Source: Monoplex corrugatus (Eukaryota; Mollusca; Gastropoda; Littorinimorpha; Ranellidae). Taken from it: 64,000 nt of DNA. A program made the position numbers and the translations under genes. Positions 1 through 11,499 of the stretch are shown piece by piece (positions within the stretch are counted from its first letter, which is position 1; each line of letters begins with the position of its first letter). The stretch spans positions 46,086,181 to 46,150,180 of the forward strand of contig CM060307.1 in NCBI GenBank assembly GCA_030674185.1, in the 5' to 3' direction. Below the pieces are notes generated by a model. It was not told the origin of the DNA. It ran no database searches and saw only the letters and a program-made list of their open reading frames with translations.

Positions 1-925
1 GCTGAAAACATCAGGAAATCTGCCAGCTTCAAACCTCTGGAAATTTACCAGCTTTAAACGTGGGAAATTTACGAGCTAAAAGCGTAGGGAAATTTAGCAG
101 CTTAAAATGTGGGGGAATGTACTAACTTTAAATGTCGAAAACGCAGAGAAATCTGCCGACTTAAAATGTTGAGAAATTTACCATCTTAGAACATAGGGAA
201 ATATGTCAACTTAAAACGTTGACAAATTTACCATCTTAGAACGTAGGGAAATATGTCGGCTTTAAAACATCGAGAAATTTATCGATTTAAAAACGTAGGG
301 GAAAATGTCAGCTAAAATGTCAAGAAATTTGCCAGCTGAAAACGTACGGAAATCTGTCAACTTAAAACATTGAGAAATTTTCCTGCTCAAATCATAGGAA
401 AACATGTCAGCTTAAAACGTTGAGAAATTTACAAGCTTAAAACGTAAAGAAATATGTCAGCTTAAAATGGCGAGACATCAACCAGCTTAAAACATAGGGA
501 AACATGTCAGCTTAAAACTTTAAGAAATTTACCAGCTCAAATCGTAGGGAACTATGTCAGCTTAAAACGTCGAGAAATTTACAGCTCAAATGGTAGAGAA
601 ATATGTCAGCTTAAAACTTTAAGAAATTTACCAGCTCAAATCGTAGGAACTATGTCAGCTTAAAACGTCGAGAAATTTACCAGCTCAAATCGTAGGGAAA
701 TATGTCAGCTTAAAACGTCGAGAAATTTACCAACTCAAAACGTCCGGAAACCTGTCAGCTTGAAAGATACAGACGTTTGTCAGTTTAAAAACGTCGAGAA
801 ATTTGCCAACTTAAAACATCGGGAAATTTGCTATCTTTTAATATAGCGAAATTTACCAGCCTTAAACGTCGGTTATCTGCCAGCTTAAAACATGTGGAAA
901 TCTATCAGCTTAAAAGTGGAAATAT
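1..925. repeat. Minisatellite, about 50-bp unit
   Basis: Diverged tandem array whose unit alternates two half-units of about 25 bp, one reading roughly 'gagaaatttaccagcttaaa' and the other 'gtagggaaatatgtcagctt'. The higher-order period is about 50 bp. It begins before the window. No open frame runs through it. The 931-1118 stretch after it holds nothing I recognise. Confidence 0.9.
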
Positions 926-1118
926 TTTCCAGAAAGAAACAAAGCGAAAAGTAAACTAGCACAGTGTTTTATCCTAAAACAGTGATGTATAGCGCATTAA
1001 GTTCTGCTTATTCTCTTCTGCCCGTGGATTTGAAAAAAAAGCCAACGTAGAATCTCAACAGCGTGTTTTCGCCAACAACAGTTTGTCAATGTGGACATGC
1101 AGTGTTGCTTTTGATCCA

Positions 1119-1301
1119 TTAACCATTAGACCCCGCACCCTGTCCACCAGCATCCTGTATTGTCAACCATGCCAGCAAAGCAGGAACATAACCCTTTGAC
1201 TCCGTCACCCTATCCATGCAGGAACCTGGTGGATAGAGCGAGGGAGTCAAAGTGTTAAGTTTTTGCAGTTGGTGGATATGGTGCTGTAGTCAAAGGGTTA
1301 A
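1119..1301 (-). mobile_element. TTAA-terminated palindromic MITE, copy 1
   Basis: Starts TTAACC and ends CAAAGGGTTAA, with the blocks cacc-ctgtcc-acc and ggtggata shared with the other copies. The asymmetric arms (gtcaaccatgccagcaaagc on the left, tttgcagttggtgga on the right) are in reverse order relative to the copy at 46019, so this copy is on the minus strand. The central palindrome is degraded. TTAA at both ends fits a piggyBac-type target duplication; that classification is inference. Confidence 0.75.
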
Positions 1302-1549
1302 ACATCGTGTTCAGTTCCGGCACGAAAGTCATGTTTTGATATAATTTTTTTGTTTGTTTTAGTCTCGCATCTGTTTCTGGCAGCTTGTAAACGGATGTAT
1401 GCCTCAATATGCTGTATTCAAAGGAAACATACGAGTATATACAGTATCTGTTCCAAATGTCATAAAGTACTTCTGGATCATCTTATGTCAAACTAAGCAA
1501 CAACTATTTAAACATATATCATACCTTCACAATACCTTTTTTGAGCAAA

Positions 1550-1564
1550 AGAGACAGAGAGGGA

Positions 1565-1598
<34 letters not shown>

Positions 1599-1945
1599 CA
1601 GACAGAGACACAGAGAGAGAGAGATCGAAAGATCGAGAAAGAGACACACACAGAGTGAGTGAGAGAGACAGAGAGAGTGACAGAGAGAGAGACAGAGAGA
1701 CAGAGACAGAGAAAGAGACACAGAGAGAGACAGAGAGACAGTGAGAGAGAGAGAGAGAAGAAGAAAGAGAGAGACAGAGAGAGAAAGAGAGAGAGACAGA
1801 GAGAGTGAGAGAGAGAGAGAGAATGACACAGAGACAGAGAAAGAGAGAGCGAGACAGAGAGAGAGACAGAGAGAAAGAGACAGAGAAAGAGACAAACAGA
1901 GAGACGAGAGAGAGATACATAAGCAGAGAGAGATGGGAGAGATGT
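1550..1945. repeat. GA-rich simple repeat (gagaca/gagaga)
   Basis: Purine-strand low-complexity tract of GAGA, GACA and AGAG blocks, 26 bases downstream of the GPCR stop codon. Long open frames within it, such as Ser/Leu-rich ones on the minus strand, are compositional artefacts. Confidence 0.95.
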
Positions 1946-1971
1946 TGAGAAAAAAAACCCTCTAAACAAAG

Positions 1972-3272
1972 TCATTTGAGTTCGATCTGCAGACTCATTC
2001 TCTGTGCCCTCATCCTGGCCTGCTTGGCGAAGGGCCACACGTTGTGAATGGCGTCCAGACTGCTGTGGTGTCTCACCAGACGGGCGTGTGGGGGACGAGG
2101 GGAGGAGCCTGCACCACACTTGTCCATACTGTCCTGCAGACGGCTGATGGCCGACGACCTGATGATCAAAGAGTAAAACCTGGACACGGCCCCGCTGCTG
2201 CCTCTGGCTGTAGAACCAGACCTGTCACTGGCCGGCCCCCTGTGACGTACGCCGCACAGGTCTCTACGGAAATTGGAGTTGTACCAGCCGTACACCACTG
2301 GATTGACGAACACAGAGGTCAGTGCGAACAGCAGACACAAAGAGTACGTCAGGCAGAAATGGCGGGCGGAGAAAAGAGAGTCGGATCGAAGTCGGCGACG
2401 ATGTTGACGACAGTGATGGGCAGCCACTCCAGGTCGAAGGTGATGGAGATGACGGTCAGCAGAACCAGGTTCTTGCGGTGTCGCGCCAGCTTCTGTCGGC
2501 TCCTCACGCTGTCCGCGCGCAGGTGCACGCGCGTGCGGAGAAATCTGCAGATGAGGAGATGTAGCGCCATGATGGCGACAGCGGGCAGGACGTACTGGAA
2601 GAAGAGGACGAGGACGGTGTAGACCCCCAGCCACGTGTCACTCTCCCAATCCTCCACACACAGCGTCAGCAACACTCCTCCCCCCGTCACGTTGTACACG
2701 TGCTCCAGGCGGTGAGTGACAGCTAGGGGCGTGGCCAGCCCCACAGCCAGTAACCAGATAGCGGGGATGACCACACGGGCCAGGTGATGGCGATCAGCTT
2801 TCAGGTGGGTGGAGCACACGATGGACCGGTACCGCTCCACAGCGATGGCCAGGATGGTGAAGATGGACACGAAGACGTAGGTCAGTTGCAGGAAGGGCGC
2901 CACACGACACAGCAGCTCCCCCAGCCGCCAGTCTTTGAGGATCAGTCGCACCAAGGTGAAGGGCACGCACAGCACGCAGGTGAGGATGTCGGACACCACC
3001 AGGTTCAGCAGGTACCAATGACGCGCTGATTGCAGGTGACGGCGGCGACACAGCATGAGGGCCACCAGCCCGTTGCCCAACAACCCCAGCAAAATGGACA
3101 GGCAGAAGGCCACAACTAGGCACAGCTCTGTCAGGGGATCGAACCAACGGCCGTCCGAGCCAAGCCCTGAGGACAGCAGCACCTCCTCTATGGTGAGATT
3201 GTGGGCAGCCAGCATGGCCCAGCTCTGTGTGCCCAGTGACATGGCCGTGGTCATGCTGTTGTTGGTCAGCAC
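1972..3272 (-). CDS. Class A GPCR, NPY/neuropeptide F receptor-like, terminal exon with one frameshift
   Basis: Encodes a seven-helix rhodopsin-type receptor, expected at the plasma membrane and coupled to a G protein. The frame runs from the splice acceptor at 3272; the first Met in the exon is at 3254. Counting Met 3326 as residue 1, visible marks are N-glycosylation sites NNS and NLT before TM1, GLLGN in TM1 (81-85), NLVVSD in TM2, C140 before TM3, ERY (164-166), C223 in the second extracellular loop, and WLP in TM6 (301-303). NPVVY of TM7 lies at 2304-2290, but in the -1 frame. The change of frame falls at a TTTT run (plus 2372-2375); one missing T would explain it. After TM7 comes a Ser/Arg-rich tail to the TGA at 1974-1972. 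The helix pattern resembles neuropeptide Y/F-type receptors; the ligand is not known. It may be a functional gene with a base-call error or a recent pseudogene. No first exon is visible. Confidence 0.85.
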
Positions 3273-3292
3273 CTGCAACAGATAAATGAATA
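3273..3292 (-). other. Splice acceptor of the GPCR exon
   Basis: On the minus strand the bases before codon 19 of the GPCR frame read T-rich then ttgcag, followed by GTGCTGACC. This is a standard 3' splice site, so the apparent upstream start Met at 3326 is probably intronic. Confidence 0.65.
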
Positions 3293-3360
3293 AATTAAAG
3301 GTCTGAGTCACAACACAACTAACCACTCTAAAAAAAAAAAAACAATAACTGTGACTTGCC

Positions 3361-3425
3361 TGAGAGTTGAACCCCTAACCCTTGTGTCATGAGCTTGGCG
3401 CTCTAACCATTGGGCCAATAGAACC
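3361..3425 (-). mobile_element. tRNA-like SINE head, degraded
   Basis: The minus strand has an A-box-like tggcccaatggttagagc and a B-box-like ggttcaactctc at tRNA spacing. The two acceptor-stem ends do not pair, so this is a tRNA-derived SINE promoter region and not a tRNA gene. Confidence 0.6.
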
Positions 3426-3439
3426 TAAGGTTTCCCATA

Positions 3440-3815
3440 GTGGACGAGAAATGAGTCCGACCCATGTACCTTCCGGCTGTGCACACTAAAGATCCCACGG
3501 CAGTTGAAAATCGTGAAGAGCAGGGCATTGCCCGGCTGCCTTGGTATAAAACATTGAAAAAATAGGTTGATTTCACAAGTTCCTGCCCTTGAAGGCCAAT
3601 TAACCTTCTAGCCTTTCTGAAGTCTTGTTAAAAATGGTGGCGCTGAACTGCGGCGACGCGTTCTCAAAAAGAAGACCAGCCCAAGTTTCACATGGTATTG
3701 TCAACTGTGACAAAACAAATGAAAATGAATAATATGTGAATATGAACGTGGAAATGAATATGAACATGAATATGAATATAAATATGAATATGAATATGAA
3801 TATGAATCAAGGGAG
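3440..3815 (+). mobile_element. SINE body with (TATGAA)n tail
   Basis: Shares ordered blocks with the SINE at 59965-60440: agatcccacgg, attgaaaatcgt, aagagcagg, gctgcc-tggtataaaacatt, ggtggcgctg, actgcggcgacgc, gtttcacatg. It ends in a (TATGAA)n tract from about 3722. Its own tRNA head is missing or replaced by the oppositely oriented tRNA-like block upstream. The 3816-4149 stretch after it has no gene; its start (gggagaggggatgggcaccg) resembles 26705-26735. Confidence 0.75.
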
Positions 3816-4147
3816 AGGGGATGGGCACCGCCCTCATAATGCTGGCCCCGAGAAAAGTTGAGGTCTATACTACCTCACTCCCCTACGACCTCAGGGTTAT
3901 GGGACTATCAAGCTTCCCATAGTAAACATCAAAGAAGTCGCAGAACATATCAAATAATAACGTGTTGCAGCTATCACTTACACTGTGACATCGGCCCACC
4001 AAGCGCTGGAATTACAAATTGCATTTGAACGGCACACAGCCTGTTTTCCTGCCCTGTCTCTTTCACATGATTATGCGGTTTGTTTGTTTTCCTGTTGATC
4101 TTTCTTGTAATTTATTGTCTTTTCACTTTGACAAGGGATATTAGGTG

Positions 4148-4449
<302 letters not shown>

Positions 4450-4757
4450 CTTCAGGTCTTACTGTAAAATGAAAGCAGGCAATGAAAATACAAAACAGTT
4501 TTCAGAAAGCTGTCGCGAAGTGATGTAACCTGCACAACAAACACATTCATGTTAGTGTGTTTTAACAAAAGAAAATACAATGATAAAAATATTGTATGTT
4601 TGGTGTTTTACGTGTGACACGTTCTTTAGTTTGATTCATGACCCTTTCTGTATCTAAAAAAATTGTAGCTTGGAGTTCACTTTATGCCGAATTGTATTCT
4701 TGTTTGCTACGTGGCATCACAGTCATGAACTATTCAAACTATTACATGTTATAATAA

Positions 4758-4887
4758 ACACACACAAACACACACACACACACGCACGCACGCACGCACA
4801 CATACACACACACACAACACAACATACACACCCACAGAGACCCGAAACAATACACACACATACACACACGCATAATACATATGTACA

Positions 4888-4957
<70 letters not shown>

Positions 4958-4972
4958 CAACACACACTCCCG
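4758..4972. repeat. (CA)n microsatellite
   Basis: Nearly pure CA from 4890, imperfect before that (cacgcacg, cataca). Confidence 0.95.
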
Positions 4973-4984
4973 AAACAATAAACA

Positions 4985-5017
4985 CAGAGAGAGAGAGAGA
5001 CAGACAGACAGACAGGC

Positions 5018-5048
<31 letters not shown>

Positions 5049-5080
5049 GAGAGCGACAGAGACAGAGACAGACAGACACA
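4985..5080. repeat. (GACA)n/(GA)n microsatellite
   Basis: Tetranucleotide GACA repeats flanked by GAGA. Confidence 0.95.
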
Positions 5081-5126
5081 GGTCTTACTGTAAAATACAC
5101 ACACATACACTGCAGGTGTGTAGAAA

Positions 5127-5187
5127 CAGCTGCAGGTGTGTAGAAACTACTGTAAAATACACTATAGTTTCTACACACCTGCAGCTG
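5127..5187. repeat. Perfect 23-bp inverted repeat (stem-loop)
   Basis: Arms 5127-5149 and 5165-5187 are exact reverse complements around a 15-base spacer. A direct partial copy of the left arm (tgcaggtgtgtagaaac) lies just upstream at 5111-5127. The motif tcttactgtaaaat occurs at both 4458 and 5084, so the CA/GACA block lies between duplicated flanks. Confidence 0.9.
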
Positions 5188-5452
5188 AAACAGGAAATTC
5201 AATTTATAGAACGGAAAAAGTCTGAACAAGAAAATTTGATTTGTCAAAATTTGTGGGTGAAGAACAGGAAACTGAGCGAATGACACGTGTATGGAATGTG
5301 AGATCGTTGGTTTTAAAGCAAACAAACAAAAACAAAAGCGACTAAACATTTTCATGAAAAATTGTCAGACATGCAGTGGAGTAATGTATTGCACTGACAC
5401 TTCATGCTGAAAACGGTGCCAGCTTTTACAAGAGATACATCAAAATTCCTCT

Positions 5453-5644
5453 GTAATCCTTTCACTCTCGCATCATATCCATCAGCTGCAAAAAATTTAC
5501 CCTTTCGCTCTCTCACCTTATCCACCAGCTTCCTGCAGGAAGCTGTGGACAGGGTGAGGGAGTGAATGGGTCAAGCTTTTACTATGCTGTCATAACGGAC
5601 AATGCAGGATGCTGGTAGATAGGGTGAGGGTGTCAAAGGGATAA
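5453..5644 (+). mobile_element. TTAA palindromic MITE, copy 2
   Basis: Has all four arms: outer left (cctttcactc...), inner palindrome around cttcctgcaggaag at about 5530-5547, and outer right (gcaggatgctggtagatagg...tcaaaggg). Its terminal tetranucleotides have decayed to GTAA and ATAA. Confidence 0.85.
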
Positions 5645-5694
5645 AGAAGGATGGTGAGGACGGTGTTTTGAGTGTTCATTTTCAGTTTTCAAGG

Positions 5695-6155
5695 TCATCA
5701 TCATCATCATCATGTGCCATGACGCATGGCGTTGGCGATGATAGCCCTCTATGTGCATCTATCCATTGTCCCCGCAAGTACATCTTCCACCCTCTCTGTC
5801 CTCAGCCACTCTGCAAGTCCGTCCAATATTTTTTCCCTGGGTCTATCTGGTGTTCTCTTTCCCTCCAGCTTTCCCGTTGTGACCAGGTGCTCTAATTCCC
5901 CTTTCTTCATAAATGGCCGATGAATGTTGCTTGTGTTTTATAATAATAATCTTCCTTATCAATGATCTTCTTGTCTTCTTCTATCAAGACTGTCTCGTTT
6001 GTTTTCTTTGCTGTCCATGGAACTCTCAACATTCTTCTTAGAAATCATATCTCAGCTGCCTCAGTCTTCTTCTGGCTTTGCTTGTTAAATGTCCACGCCT
6101 CACAACCATATAAAATTATCGGTTCTATATAACATTCAAGAAGTTCTCAAGATGC
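5695..6155 (-). mobile_element. RTE-like LINE, 3' end fragment
   Basis: This is the reverse complement of the 3' end of the elements at 7298-8203 and 47805-50215. It starts at the (ATG)n tail (5698-5712) and covers the codons for the conserved C-terminal region (LLYGCEAW-like and AAEMWFLR-like, read on the minus strand). It is 5' truncated and carries indels, so no frame stays open. Confidence 0.85.
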
Positions 6156-7091
6156 AGAATAAAAATCATGCACGGTTTTGAACCACGTATGACAAACGTC
6201 ACAGACAAGTCCCAGACGACATCTGCATCGGTAGGGAGTAAGCGTGCCACGCCAAGTCATACGAGAACTACACACACTGCCGATAATCTGATAAATTGTT
6301 CAGATTTTTTTCCAAGGATAAATCTCCTGGGAACACACATGTGCATAATATACATTCTACCCTTACGTCTTATGAGATTGTTTCCCTTAACTAAAAACAA
6401 AAACTATGATTACTATCTTAAGTTTAGTCCATATAAATCTCCTGGGAAGATATATGTGCATAGTATATATTCTACCCTTACGTCTTGTGAGATTGTCTCC
6501 CTTGACTAGAAAACAAAACAAACAAACAAAAACAAAACAAAAAAAACATGGTTACTAATTATATTTGGTATAGTTGAAAAACCTAATTGTTCTTTCATAT
6601 ACGACTTTAGTCAGTCATCCTTCTGTTTGGCTTTAAATATGTTTATGCATAAATGTGTCCATAGCCAAAGATGTCTTTTATACAAATCAGTTAGGACTGG
6701 ATAATTGTCTGTATCTGATCACTGGCGGTTTGCCAACAGTTGTTGTATGATGAGCAGTATGTCTGTGAATATACTATGCTGAGAAATTGTGTGTCCAGTT
6801 CAAATTGTAAGTAAGCAAAGTGTGTTAGACTTGCTATCTCTTTCGACAGAGCTGGAGGAATCTGGTGAACAATTCTTTAGTACAGAGCCCGATTGACTTC
6901 ACGTGGAGTTAAGGAGAAGAAGAAGATTTAATCGGTTACAAGCCATTGTTTTTTTTAAAAATTTTTTTATCTTCTCTCCCTTCATTTTAGAACCTTCATT
7001 CCCCACCCCTACCCCCACTCTTTTCAGCCTCTAATATCCATCCCCCTGACCACTTCTGGTCTTCCTCGAAGACAAGTTACTCAGAACGTGC

Positions 7092-7095
<4 letters not shown>
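6156..7095. other. Non-coding stretch with a local duplication
   Basis: No recognisable gene. Two neighbouring segments, about 6314-6400 and 6430-6510, share aaatctcctggga, tgtgcata, attctacccttacgtctt and gagattgt, so they are a tandem duplication of roughly 115 bp. The rest looks unique in the window. Confidence 0.6.
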
Positions 7096-7133
<38 letters not shown>

Positions 7134-7297
7134 CGTTCATTTATTTACTTATTCATTTACTTGTTTATTTATTTGTTTATTATTTATTTATTTATCTATC
7201 TATTTATTTATTTTTATTTGTGCATCCATTTTGCAATTTATTTATTCATTCATTCATTTGGTTTTTTGTTATGTATTTTGTTTATTTATTTATCTAT
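7096..7297. repeat. (GATT)n then (TTTA)n microsatellite
   Basis: Eight or so GATT units followed by imperfect TTTA/TTTG. It abuts the 5' truncation point of the RTE fragment. Confidence 0.9.
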
Positions 7298-8203
7298 CAG
7301 ACAGGGTTGTGTTTTGTCACCAGATCTGTTTTCACTTTACAGCTAAAACATCATGAGAAACCTAGAAGAAGACCCTGGATTAAAGATTGGAGGGAAAATG
7401 ATAAACAACATTCGATACGCACATGACACCGTGCTAATTGCAGAAAATGAAAGGGACCTAAAAACCTTGTGAATATACTAGAAATAGAAAGCAAAGGTAA
7501 GGGGTTGGAACCAAACAGCAGGAAGACTGAAGTCTTGGTGATCAGTAAAAAACATGAAATCCCCTCATGCAAAATAACAGCAAATGGCATAACCTTGACA
7601 CAGTTTGATAAATTCAAATACCTGGGAACGATCATTTCATCAGACGGCAGATGCACATCAGAAATAGCCGGCAGAATCGGCCAAGCCAAAACAGCATTCA
7701 AGAAGATGACAAGCATTCTTACCAACAAATGCTTATCAATTAACATCAGGAAGAGAGTTCTTGAATGTTATATAGAACCAATACTGTTGTACGGATGTGA
7801 GGCGTGGACAGTCAACAAGCAAACCCAGAACAAGATCGAGGCAGCAGAGATGTGGTTTCTAAGAAAAATGTTGAGAGTTCCATGGACAGCAAAGAAAACA
7901 AACGAGACAGTCTTGATGGAGGCAGACAAAAGTAGATTACTCATAAGGAAGATTAGGAAAAGACAGGCAACATTTACAGGCCATTTTATGAGGAAGGGGG
8001 ATTTGGAGCACCTGGTCACAACGGGAAAGCTGGAGGGAAAGAGAGCACCAGGTAGACCCAGGGAGAAAATGCTGCACGGACTTGCAGAGTGGCTGGGGAT
8101 GAGGAGGGTGGGGGAGATGCTAGGGGCAACGAGAGATAGAGATAGATGGAAGTCCATGATCGCCAACGCCATGCGGCAGGACACCTGATGATGATGATGA
8201 TAT
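7298..8203 (+). mobile_element. RTE-like LINE, 5'-truncated copy with (ATG)n tail
   Basis: Runs from the RT motif RQGCVLSPDLFSL (7300) to a tgatgatgatgatg tail at 8187-8202. It shares sequence and order with the larger copy at 47805-50215. The 5' truncation inside RT plus a short tandem tail is the usual signature of target-primed reverse transcription in RTE elements. Confidence 0.9.
7300..8188 (+). pseudogene. RTE-like reverse transcriptase, C-terminal part, broken
   Basis: The fragment starts in the RT palm, with the B-motif region QGCVLSPDLFSL. An in-frame TAA follows at 7344-7346. The catalytic YADD box reads YAHD at 7416-7427, so one of the two essential Asp residues is lost. A one-base loss near 7464 shifts the frame, after which 239 codons stay open (7469-8188). 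That part has the FKYLGTIISSDGRC block, KCLSINIRKRVLECY, ILLYGCEAW, IEAAEMWFLRKMLRVPW and the GKRAPGRPREKM block, which are typical of the region after RT in RTE/BovB-like LINEs. It cannot encode an active enzyme. Neighbours are only simple repeats. Confidence 0.88.
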
Positions 8204-8385
8204 ATTTTGTTATTTATTTTTTTATGTATATGCCTATCTATCTAGCTAGCTAGTTAGCTCGATATTTGGCTAGGTAGCTAGATATCTATTTATTATTCAC
8301 ATGTTTAATTTTCTGGTATTTCTTCTTACTATCTTCAATACATTAATTCATTTACCGTCTTTTTTTCCTCCTATTTTATGCGCTG

Positions 8386-8550
<165 letters not shown>

Positions 8551-8679
8551 CACGTGGGCAGAGACGTAATGGTCATTATCCACAGCGATGTTTGCAGTCA
8601 GTTAGTTACGACAGGGAAGTAACTCTCTGTGGACACTGTCCACTACAGAGACTGCCGCCGGGTAAAGTACATAAGTCAA

Positions 8680-9235
8680 CACTATGTGCTGACGTCATTA
8701 TCTGTGTGTAGACGTCATCACTATCTGTGTTCTGTTGTCATCATTAATATATGTGTACTGACGTCGTCACTACCTGTGTGCTGCTATCATTATTATCTGT
8801 TTGCTGACGTCTTCACTATCTGTTGCATTAATTATCTGTGTGCTGACGTCTTCATTATCTACATGCTGTCATCAACATTATCTGTGTGCTCCTGTTTTTT
8901 ATCATCTGTGTTCTCATGTCTTTATTATCTGTGCGACGTCGTTAGTATTTGTGTGCTGGTGTTCCATTGTCTGTTTGCTAACGCCTTCACTACGTGTGTG
9001 CTGACGTTTATGTGTACTGACATCTTCATTATCTGTGCTGGTGTTTTGATTATTTGTGTGCTGATTTATTCTTTATTTGTGTGCTGACGTATTCATTATC
9101 TGTGTGCGGATGTATTCATTATTTGTGTGTTGACGTATTCATTATCTGTGTGCTGATGTGTTCATTATCTGTGTGCTGATGTGTTCATTATCTGTGTGCT
9201 GATATGTTCATTATCTGCGTGCTGACATCTTAATA
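8680..9235 (+). repeat. Minisatellite, about 23-bp unit with TGACGTC core
   Basis: Unit reads roughly gtgtgctgacgtcttcatta. Many units contain TGACGTC or TGACGT and at least one is the palindrome TGACGTCA. The same unit occurs in reverse complement at 23633-24530. The 9236-9595 stretch after it has no recognisable gene. Confidence 0.9.
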
Positions 9236-9595
9236 ATTGTATCATCCACTTCTTCCTGTTATGGCTCAGAACCAAAGTCCGGAAGGACTGGAAATTGAAA
9301 GTTGCACCGCCTGACAGACTCTCTCTTTCACACAGGATTTCTGCCAGATCAATATTGATCAGTATTAGAATCAGTATTAGCACAGCGTATTATACTCGTA
9401 CAGGCTGTGGTGTTAGGAATGACAGGGAAATGGTCAATCTTCCGAGTAGTGGCTGGAGTCCTGTCTTAGTCAGTAAGCTTTGTCCAGGTTATTTCTTTGG
9501 GCATTGGCGTGTTTGTGGGACCTAAGGATTAGGTTTATTAGTTTAGGGCTCTTCCTGATTACTGGCAGCCGTGCGTTTTCGTGCGTATCAGACAG

Positions 9596-11085
9596 TTGTT
9601 CTTTGTTATATATGTAGAAACTGTACATCGAGACAGAACCTATAGTCATTGTTCTTTGTTATAGAAACTGTACATCAAGACAGAACCTATAGTCATTGTT
9701 CTTTGTTACAGAAACTGTACATCAAGACAGAACCTATAGTCGTTGTTCTTTGTTACAGAAACTGTACATCAAGACAGAACCTATAGTCATTGTTCTTTGT
9801 TATAGAAACTGTACATCAAGACAGAACCTATAGTCATTGTTCTTTGTTACAGAAACTGTACATCAAGACAGAACCTATAGTCATTGTTCTTTGTTACAGA
9901 AACTGTATATCGAGACAGAACCTATAGTCATTGTTCTTTGTTATATATGTAGAAACTGTACATCAAGACAGATCCTATAGTCATTCTTCTTTGTTACAGA
10001 AACTGAACATCAAGACAGATCCTATAGTCATTCTTCTTTGTTACAGAAACTGAACATCAAGACAGAACCTATAGTCATTCTTCTTTGTTACAGAAACTGA
10101 ACATCAAGACAGATCCTATAGTCATTGTTCTTTGTTATATATGTAGAAACTGTACATCGAGACAGATCCTATAGTCATTGTTCTTTGTTATATATGTAGA
10201 AATTGTACATCGAGACAGAACCTATAGTCATTGTTCTTTGTTATATATGTAGAAACTGTACATCGAGATAGAACCTATAGTCATTCTTCTTTGTTACAGA
10301 AACTGTACATCAAGACAGAACCTATAGTCATTGTTCTTTGTTACAGAAACTATACATCGAGACAGAACCTATAGTCATTGTTCTTTGTTACAGAAACTAT
10401 ACATCGAGACAGAACCTATAGTCATTGCTCTTTGTTATAGAAACTGTACATCAAGACAGAACCTATAGTCATTGTTCTTTGTTATAGAAACTGTATATCA
10501 AGATAGAACTTATAGTCATTGTTCTTTGTTATAGAAACTGTACATCAAGACAGAACCTATAGTCATTGTTCTTTGTTACAGAAACTGAACATCAAGATAG
10601 AACTTATAGTCATTGTTCTTTGTTACAGAAACTGTACATCGAGATAGAACCTATAGTCGTTGTTCTTTGTTACACAACTGTACATCAAGACAGAATCTAT
10701 AGTCATTGTTCTTTGTTACAGAAACTGTACATCGAGATAGAACCTATAGTCATTGTTCTTTGTTACACAAACTGTACATCAAGACAGAACCTGTAGTCAT
10801 TGTTCTTTGTTACACAAACTGTACATCAAGACAGAACCTATAGTCATTGTTCTTTGTTACAGAAACTGTACATCAAGACAGAACCTATAGTCATTGTTCT
10901 TTGTTACAGAAACTGTACATCAAGACAGAACCTATAGTCATTGCTCTTTGTTACAGAAACTGTACATCAAGACAGAACCTATAGTCATTGTTCTTTGTTA
11001 CAGAAACTGTACATCAAGACAGAACCTATAGTTATTGTTCTTTGTTGCACGAACTGTACATCGAGACAGAACCTATAGTCACCGA
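9596..11085. repeat. Minisatellite, about 47-bp unit
   Basis: About 30 units containing gaaactgtacatcaagacag followed by aacctatagtcattgttctt. Variants carry an extra tatatatgta, and single-base variants (cgag/caag, gaac/gatc) recur in non-adjacent units, suggesting exchange within the array. 11086-11490 holds no recognisable gene. Confidence 0.93.
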
Positions 11086-11499
11086 GCCTGTCTATCATTG
11101 TGGTTTGATTACATCTGACTACTACTTCAGACGTTAGAATTCTTTAAAGTCTTCGTTGCAGTATCTGCATTTCAAAGACTCTATCTATCGCTTATCTGTA
11201 CAATATATCTATACATAAAAAGTCTGCAGACGATTCACAGATTCTCATACATCAATGAAATAATTAGGTTTTAAGATTAACCACAGTAAGTTCAGGATTT
11301 TACAGGAAACAGAAAATGAGAGACTGCGTCTGCGCTAGTCAGAATTTAGTTCGAAGAACTGCAATGGTACTAAGACCAATTGGATCAGTCCAGTGATTTA
11401 CGGCTGTATGGCGCTCCAAAAATTTGGTTCATGATTTGTAAGCACTCAGTGTATCAAACAGCAGCATCTCCGTACACTTGACCTAACGTTGAATGTACC

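Noticed and set aside
1508..2119. Long Ser/Leu- or Arg/Asp/Thr-rich open frames over GA/CT tracts (also at 16184, 21252, 24633, 32156, 42101, 44397, 54012, 61038)
   Set aside because: They are translations of GA/CT/GACA simple repeats with few stop codons; there is no start context, domain or neighbour to support them.
3361..3425. tRNA gene on the minus strand
   Set aside because: Same reason: box elements without a cloverleaf.
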